Shown here: in pieces, positions 62,201 through 64,000 of the stretch
Layout of the letters: the number at the start of each line of letters is the position of its first letter
How positions within the stretch are numbered: position 1 is the stretch's first letter
NCBI GenBank assembly: GCA_008933995.1
Contig: WARS01000007.1
Coordinates: forward strand, 2,730,230-2,794,229
Source of the DNA: Datnioides undecimradiatus
Taxonomy: Eukaryota; Chordata; Actinopteri; Lobotiformes; Datnioididae
DNA: 64,000 bases
Direction: 5' to 3'
Made by a program: the position numbers and the translations under genes
The notes under the pieces: model-generated
Told to the model about the DNA's origin: nothing
What the model saw: only the letters and a program-made list of their open reading frames with translations
Database searches by the model: none

Positions 62201-64000
62201 GTGCCTCGTAATGTGTTAAAAAGCCTCAGCTAGGCCCGAATCCCCGGGATGGTTCTCGTTACTGTGATTACGAGCAAGGTGGCGATGCAGCTGGGTGAGG
62301 GGGTGCAGCGGTTGAAAGCAATGAAACAACCATTATCACGATAAATAACGGCACTCTGAGAGTTGAGTGTGATGGTTTTGATACATCAGGAGTAAGAAAC
62401 GATAAGTAACCTCAGGTTGCTGGGCAACAAATACAGCAGAGCGAGAGCGAGCAGAGTTTGCTTGGAAACCAAAATGAACTCCAACAGCTAAAACAGAAAC
62501 ATCTGGGGGCTTTAAAAGTGTCTGAGCGCTCGATGACGGATTTCTGAATGCGATTCCGTCGACTTCCGTCTGATTTACACCCCCCCATGGTCTTTCCTCG
62601 TCTCGAGTAAAAAACTGTGTTTTTATATATGTGCGTATGCTTTGTGCAAACGTGCAACCATGGGAATTCCCTTATTATCCCTCCACTGTTAGCGGGTGTG
62701 ATACAACACCGGTCCCTCGCCCGTTTCAATGAGCACAGACCAGAGGACGAGGTGACTGCATCCAGACAGGAGTGTTGCACTTGAAGACAAAGAAAACTTG
62801 CAGCATGGTTTGACAAACAGCTCAAGGATTATGGAGCGAAGAACGTGAAATATTTTAAACCAATATTTCCAAAACACCAGGCTGATGTTTTCATTACCTC
62901 CCAAATTCAAGGATATTCATTTACAGTGACAGAAAAGTGCGCAGACCCTCGCATCTATGCTCGAAAAACTACTTCAACAGGTCTGATGATTCAGGTAGGA
63001 GACGATATGTACGGGAAGAAAAAGCAATCCACAGCTCAGTCACAGGACTGGATGAGCCCTCGTTAGACCAAAATGGGGCTCCCAACAGACCTGTGATCAG
63101 ACTGATGGACAGACTAAGTGTCTTATGGATAAGCGGTTGGGGAGTAAAACAGCAGGAAGAGCGACCAACAGTCAGTAATTTGATGAAAGCCGCCTCCGAC
63201 TTAGCCAATCTGCACATGCGAAGCGGAGCAAAGGACAGCAGCGAGGCGCGTTACGTGTGAGCACGCCCTCTCATTAGAGCGTCACCTCTCCGCTCTCCCC
63301 GAGCTCTCGTCGAAGCAGCTCCGCAGCTCGACCCCGCGGTCTTTCGCTCTTATGCGGAGAAAGCTTTCTCTCAGGCGTCGGTCACCGCCGATGGCAATTG
63401 CTTTACCCTTTACGCCCCCTCTCTCTGTGTGTTTTTCAGATTTACCCAGATACTCACAGGGCCGCCTGTCTAATGTCAGAGGTAAGCTAATGGAGTGAGT
63501 AAGTAAGTAAGAAATGGAGCGTTGTTGTTTGTGTGCGTGTGTTTTCTCCACAGACTTGAAATGAAAAGCACTCCATTATTCATCTGTGCCTCGGGAAGGT
63601 CCACAGAGGTTACCGACGGCTGGCTCAGAGTCTGGGATAAAACACTCTTCGGCCACTTCTCCCTGCCTGTTTTCCTCCTGGTTACTGTGCCATACCCCTT
63701 TCCCTTGAAGATTCCTTTGACCTTTCCGGCTCTATCATTCCACCGCTCCCTCCTGGGAAGGCTCTGCGCCGTGAAGTATCCGAAAAGCTGTGAGCGATAC
63801 CCGTCATTTGTTGTAGGTAAAGACTGAGACGCCGTTCCTCTTTCATCCCCGCGCCCCCTCTCATCCCTCCCCCATTCCTTTTCCGATTCTTTCCTTGGTT
63901 GCTCCATCACCGCAGCACTTACCAGCACTGTTGAAGCCACAGCCCAGGAAGAACCCTCTGACCTCCGGGGCCTCTCCCATCAGCGGCTTGTGGTCCGCTG
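46098..64000 (-). CDS. sardh: Sarcosine dehydrogenase, C-terminal part (13 exons, 5' end beyond the window)
   Basis: SARDH is the mitochondrial flavoenzyme that demethylates sarcosine to glycine, passing the one-carbon unit to tetrahydrofolate and electrons to ETF. Minus-strand exons in order: 63923-64000 (cut), 60601-60691, 60262-60403, 55935-56018, 55557-55670, 55138-55276, 54291-54404, 53573-53720, 50767-50860, 48856-49018, 48598-48766, 48046-48181, 46098-46226. They give 532 aa plus stop with every phase closing. Present are the end of the FAD (DAO-type) domain ([18 protein letters not shown]), the bridging region ([20 protein letters not shown]) and the aminomethyltransferase (GCV_T)-like folate-binding half through to [18 protein letters not shown]. 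The FAD-binding N-terminus and mitochondrial presequence lie outside. DMGDH is the nearest paralogue; the detailed match and the dbh neighbour favour SARDH. Confidence 0.96.
46533..46571 (+). repeat. (CA)n microsatellite
   Basis: About 19 CA units in the last sardh intron. Confidence 0.95.
47228..47258 (+). repeat. (CA)n microsatellite
   Basis: About 15 CA units; a (GT)n array follows some 75 bp away. Confidence 0.95.
47334..47359 (+). repeat. (GT)n microsatellite
   Basis: About 13 GT units; complementary to the CA array at 47228-47258. Confidence 0.95.
48046..48181 (-). CDS. sardh: sardh in-window exon 12
   Basis: Encodes [38 protein letters not shown] and RNPDGGV, the C-terminal GCV_T domain. 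Donor GTGAGG, phase 0. Confidence 0.95.
48598..48766 (-). CDS. sardh: sardh in-window exon 11
   Basis: Encodes [36 protein letters not shown] and [11 protein letters not shown]. The donor is GTCAGT; placing it after ATTGATGA is the only way to reach [10 protein letters not shown] in the next exon. Confidence 0.94.
48856..49018 (-). CDS. sardh: sardh in-window exon 10
   Basis: Encodes [20 protein letters not shown] to [13 protein letters not shown]. The (F/Y)VGELGWELH motif is a signature of the GCV_T/SARDH fold. Donor GTAACC, phase 1. Confidence 0.95.
49019..50766 (-). other. sardh: sardh intron (1.7 kb)
   Basis: Contains an (AT)n array near 49.79 kb and short GT/CA runs. The open frames here resemble nothing known. 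Confidence 0.85.
49784..49803 (+). repeat. (AT)n microsatellite
   Basis: AT array with one TT interruption, in a sardh intron. Confidence 0.85.
50767..50860 (-). CDS. sardh: sardh in-window exon 9
   Basis: Encodes [19 protein letters not shown] and [12 protein letters not shown], nearly identical to human [17 protein letters not shown]. Acceptor CTCCGCCCAG, donor GTGAGA, ends in phase 0. Confidence 0.95.
51035..51051 (+). repeat. (CA)n microsatellite
   Basis: About eight CA units in a sardh intron. Confidence 0.85.
51536..51567 (+). repeat. (GT)n(GC)n microsatellite
   Basis: GT array passing into GCGTGCGCGCG; alternating purine-pyrimidine throughout. Confidence 0.85.
51655..51675 (+). repeat. 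(CA)n microsatellite
   Basis: About ten CA units. Confidence 0.85.
51808..51833 (+). repeat. C run and (CCG)n repeat
   Basis: Eight C bases followed by CCG/CCA triplets. Confidence 0.85.
53573..53720 (-). CDS. sardh: sardh in-window exon 8
   Basis: Encodes [19 protein letters not shown] to [14 protein letters not shown]. Acceptor TTCTCCAG, donor GTGGGG; the Ser codon is split AG|T. Confidence 0.95.
54291..54404 (-). CDS. sardh: sardh in-window exon 7
   Basis: Encodes [20 protein letters not shown] and [18 protein letters not shown]. Acceptor CGTTTCAG, donor GTGAGA, phase 1 at both ends. Confidence 0.95.
54595..54616 (+). repeat. (GT)n microsatellite
   Basis: About 11 GT units in a sardh intron. 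Confidence 0.9.
55138..55276 (-). CDS. sardh: sardh in-window exon 6
   Basis: Encodes [38 protein letters not shown] and TADVNKKP, the start of the folate-binding core. The donor is GTCGGT, a poor consensus, but it is the only placement that joins G|GC to the next exon in frame. Confidence 0.92.
55299..55316 (+). repeat. (CA)n microsatellite near a sardh acceptor
   Basis: About nine CA units, roughly 20 bp upstream of the acceptor of in-window exon 6. Confidence 0.9.
55512..55536 (+). repeat. (CA)n microsatellite near a sardh donor
   Basis: About 12 CA units ending 20 bp beyond the donor of in-window exon 5. Confidence 0.9.
55557..55670 (-). CDS. sardh: sardh in-window exon 5
   Basis: Thirty-eight codons: [15 protein letters not shown], then [19 protein letters not shown]. 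Phase 0 both sides. A (CA)n array lies 20 bp past its donor. Confidence 0.95.
55803..55816 (+). promoter_or_regulatory. ZNF143/THAP11-type motif in a sardh intron
   Basis: CCCAGCATGCCTTG is an exact match to the core of the vertebrate ACTACAACTCCCAGCATGCCTTG motif; the 5' ACTACAACT part is missing. Occupancy is unknown. Confidence 0.35.
55935..56018 (-). CDS. sardh: sardh in-window exon 4
   Basis: Twenty-eight codons: [20 protein letters not shown] then FNKDGPVP, matching human [17 protein letters not shown]. Phase 0 both sides; donor GTGAGA. Confidence 0.95.
58283..58307 (+). repeat. (GGA)n trinucleotide repeat
   Basis: About eight GGA units in the largest sardh intron. Confidence 0.9.
59552..59900 (-). 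pseudogene. Possible remnant of a LINE reverse transcriptase
   Basis: A minus-strand frame reads [17 protein letters not shown], which resembles the conserved (D)VR..L.RVNP.KAAGPDGIP block of fish LINE reverse transcriptases. After AAG the match ends (no PDGIP), so if the call is right the copy is broken or frameshifted at that point. The support is one short motif, so coincidence remains possible. Confidence 0.3.
60262..60403 (-). CDS. sardh: sardh in-window exon 3
   Basis: Encodes [20 protein letters not shown] to [17 protein letters not shown], the link between the FAD and folate-binding halves. Acceptor CCGTCTCAG, donor GTAGGT, ends in phase 0. Confidence 0.94.
60601..60691 (-). CDS. sardh: sardh in-window exon 2
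   Basis: Encodes [20 protein letters not shown] and [11 protein letters not shown] across the junctions. Acceptor TTTGTCAG, donor GTACGT; the last codon is split AG|G. Confidence 0.94.
60701..60722 (+). repeat. (AC)n microsatellite abutting a sardh acceptor
   Basis: About 11 AC units starting 8 bp upstream of the acceptor AG of in-window exon 2, where the polypyrimidine tract is expected. Confidence 0.9.
61467..61498 (+). repeat. (GGAT)n microsatellite
   Basis: About eight tetranucleotide units with one AGAT interruption. Confidence 0.9.
63923..64000 (-). CDS. sardh: sardh in-window exon 1 (truncated by the edge)
   Basis: Encodes [15 protein letters not shown] and [10 protein letters not shown], the end of the FAD domain. 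Donor GTAAGT, phase 1. The exon continues beyond 64000. Confidence 0.94.

Larger units (their letters stand above)
60692..63922 (-). other. sardh: sardh intron
   Basis: A 3.2 kb intron with a (CA)n array beside the left exon, a (GGAT)n array near 61.47 kb and an X-box-like palindrome at 62416. No gene seen. Confidence 0.85.

Overview
The window is vertebrate nuclear DNA, almost certainly from a ray-finned (probably spiny-rayed) teleost. It has GT-AG introns, sparse coding sequence, dense (CA/GT)n microsatellites and several short dispersed repeats of a kind common in fish genomes. I recognise three genes from their translations: fam163b on the minus strand, dbh (dopamine beta-hydroxylase) on the plus strand, and sardh (mitochondrial sarcosine dehydrogenase) on the minus strand. 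FAM163B, DBH and SARDH are also neighbours on human chromosome 9q34, so this is a conserved synteny block.

Layout. Positions 1-4602 hold the two coding exons of fam163b (CDS 4579 down to 1143). From 4603 to about 22.1 kb there is no recognisable coding sequence. It reads as a long 5' intron of fam163b, because a minus-strand CAG|GTAAGA donor near 22.1 kb lies just inside a CpG-rich block at about 22.4-23.1 kb that may be the promoter. 23.1-27.2 kb is non-coding. dbh occupies 27795-43642 as 12 coding exons (621 codons plus stop). All exon phases close, and every copper ligand and the main cysteines are present. 43643-46097 is the short tail-to-tail interval between dbh and sardh. sardh runs leftwards from beyond the right edge to its stop at 46098. 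Thirteen exons lie in the window (the first is cut by the edge), encoding the last 532 residues of the protein.

The three products do not form a pathway. DBH makes noradrenaline in secretory vesicles. SARDH oxidises sarcosine to glycine in mitochondria. FAM163B is a small single-pass membrane protein of unknown biochemical role. Apart from the genes, the window holds microsatellites, at least two recognisable MITE-like elements (11.1-11.6 kb and 34.25-34.5 kb), other degenerate repeats, and a possible LINE remnant near 59.6 kb. I found no RNA gene, CRISPR array, or novel multi-gene system. The observations most worth checking are a possible intronic-polyadenylation isoform of dbh, X-box palindromes carried by a dispersed repeat, a perfect 14-bp hairpin in the last dbh intron, and the inferred distal promoter of fam163b.
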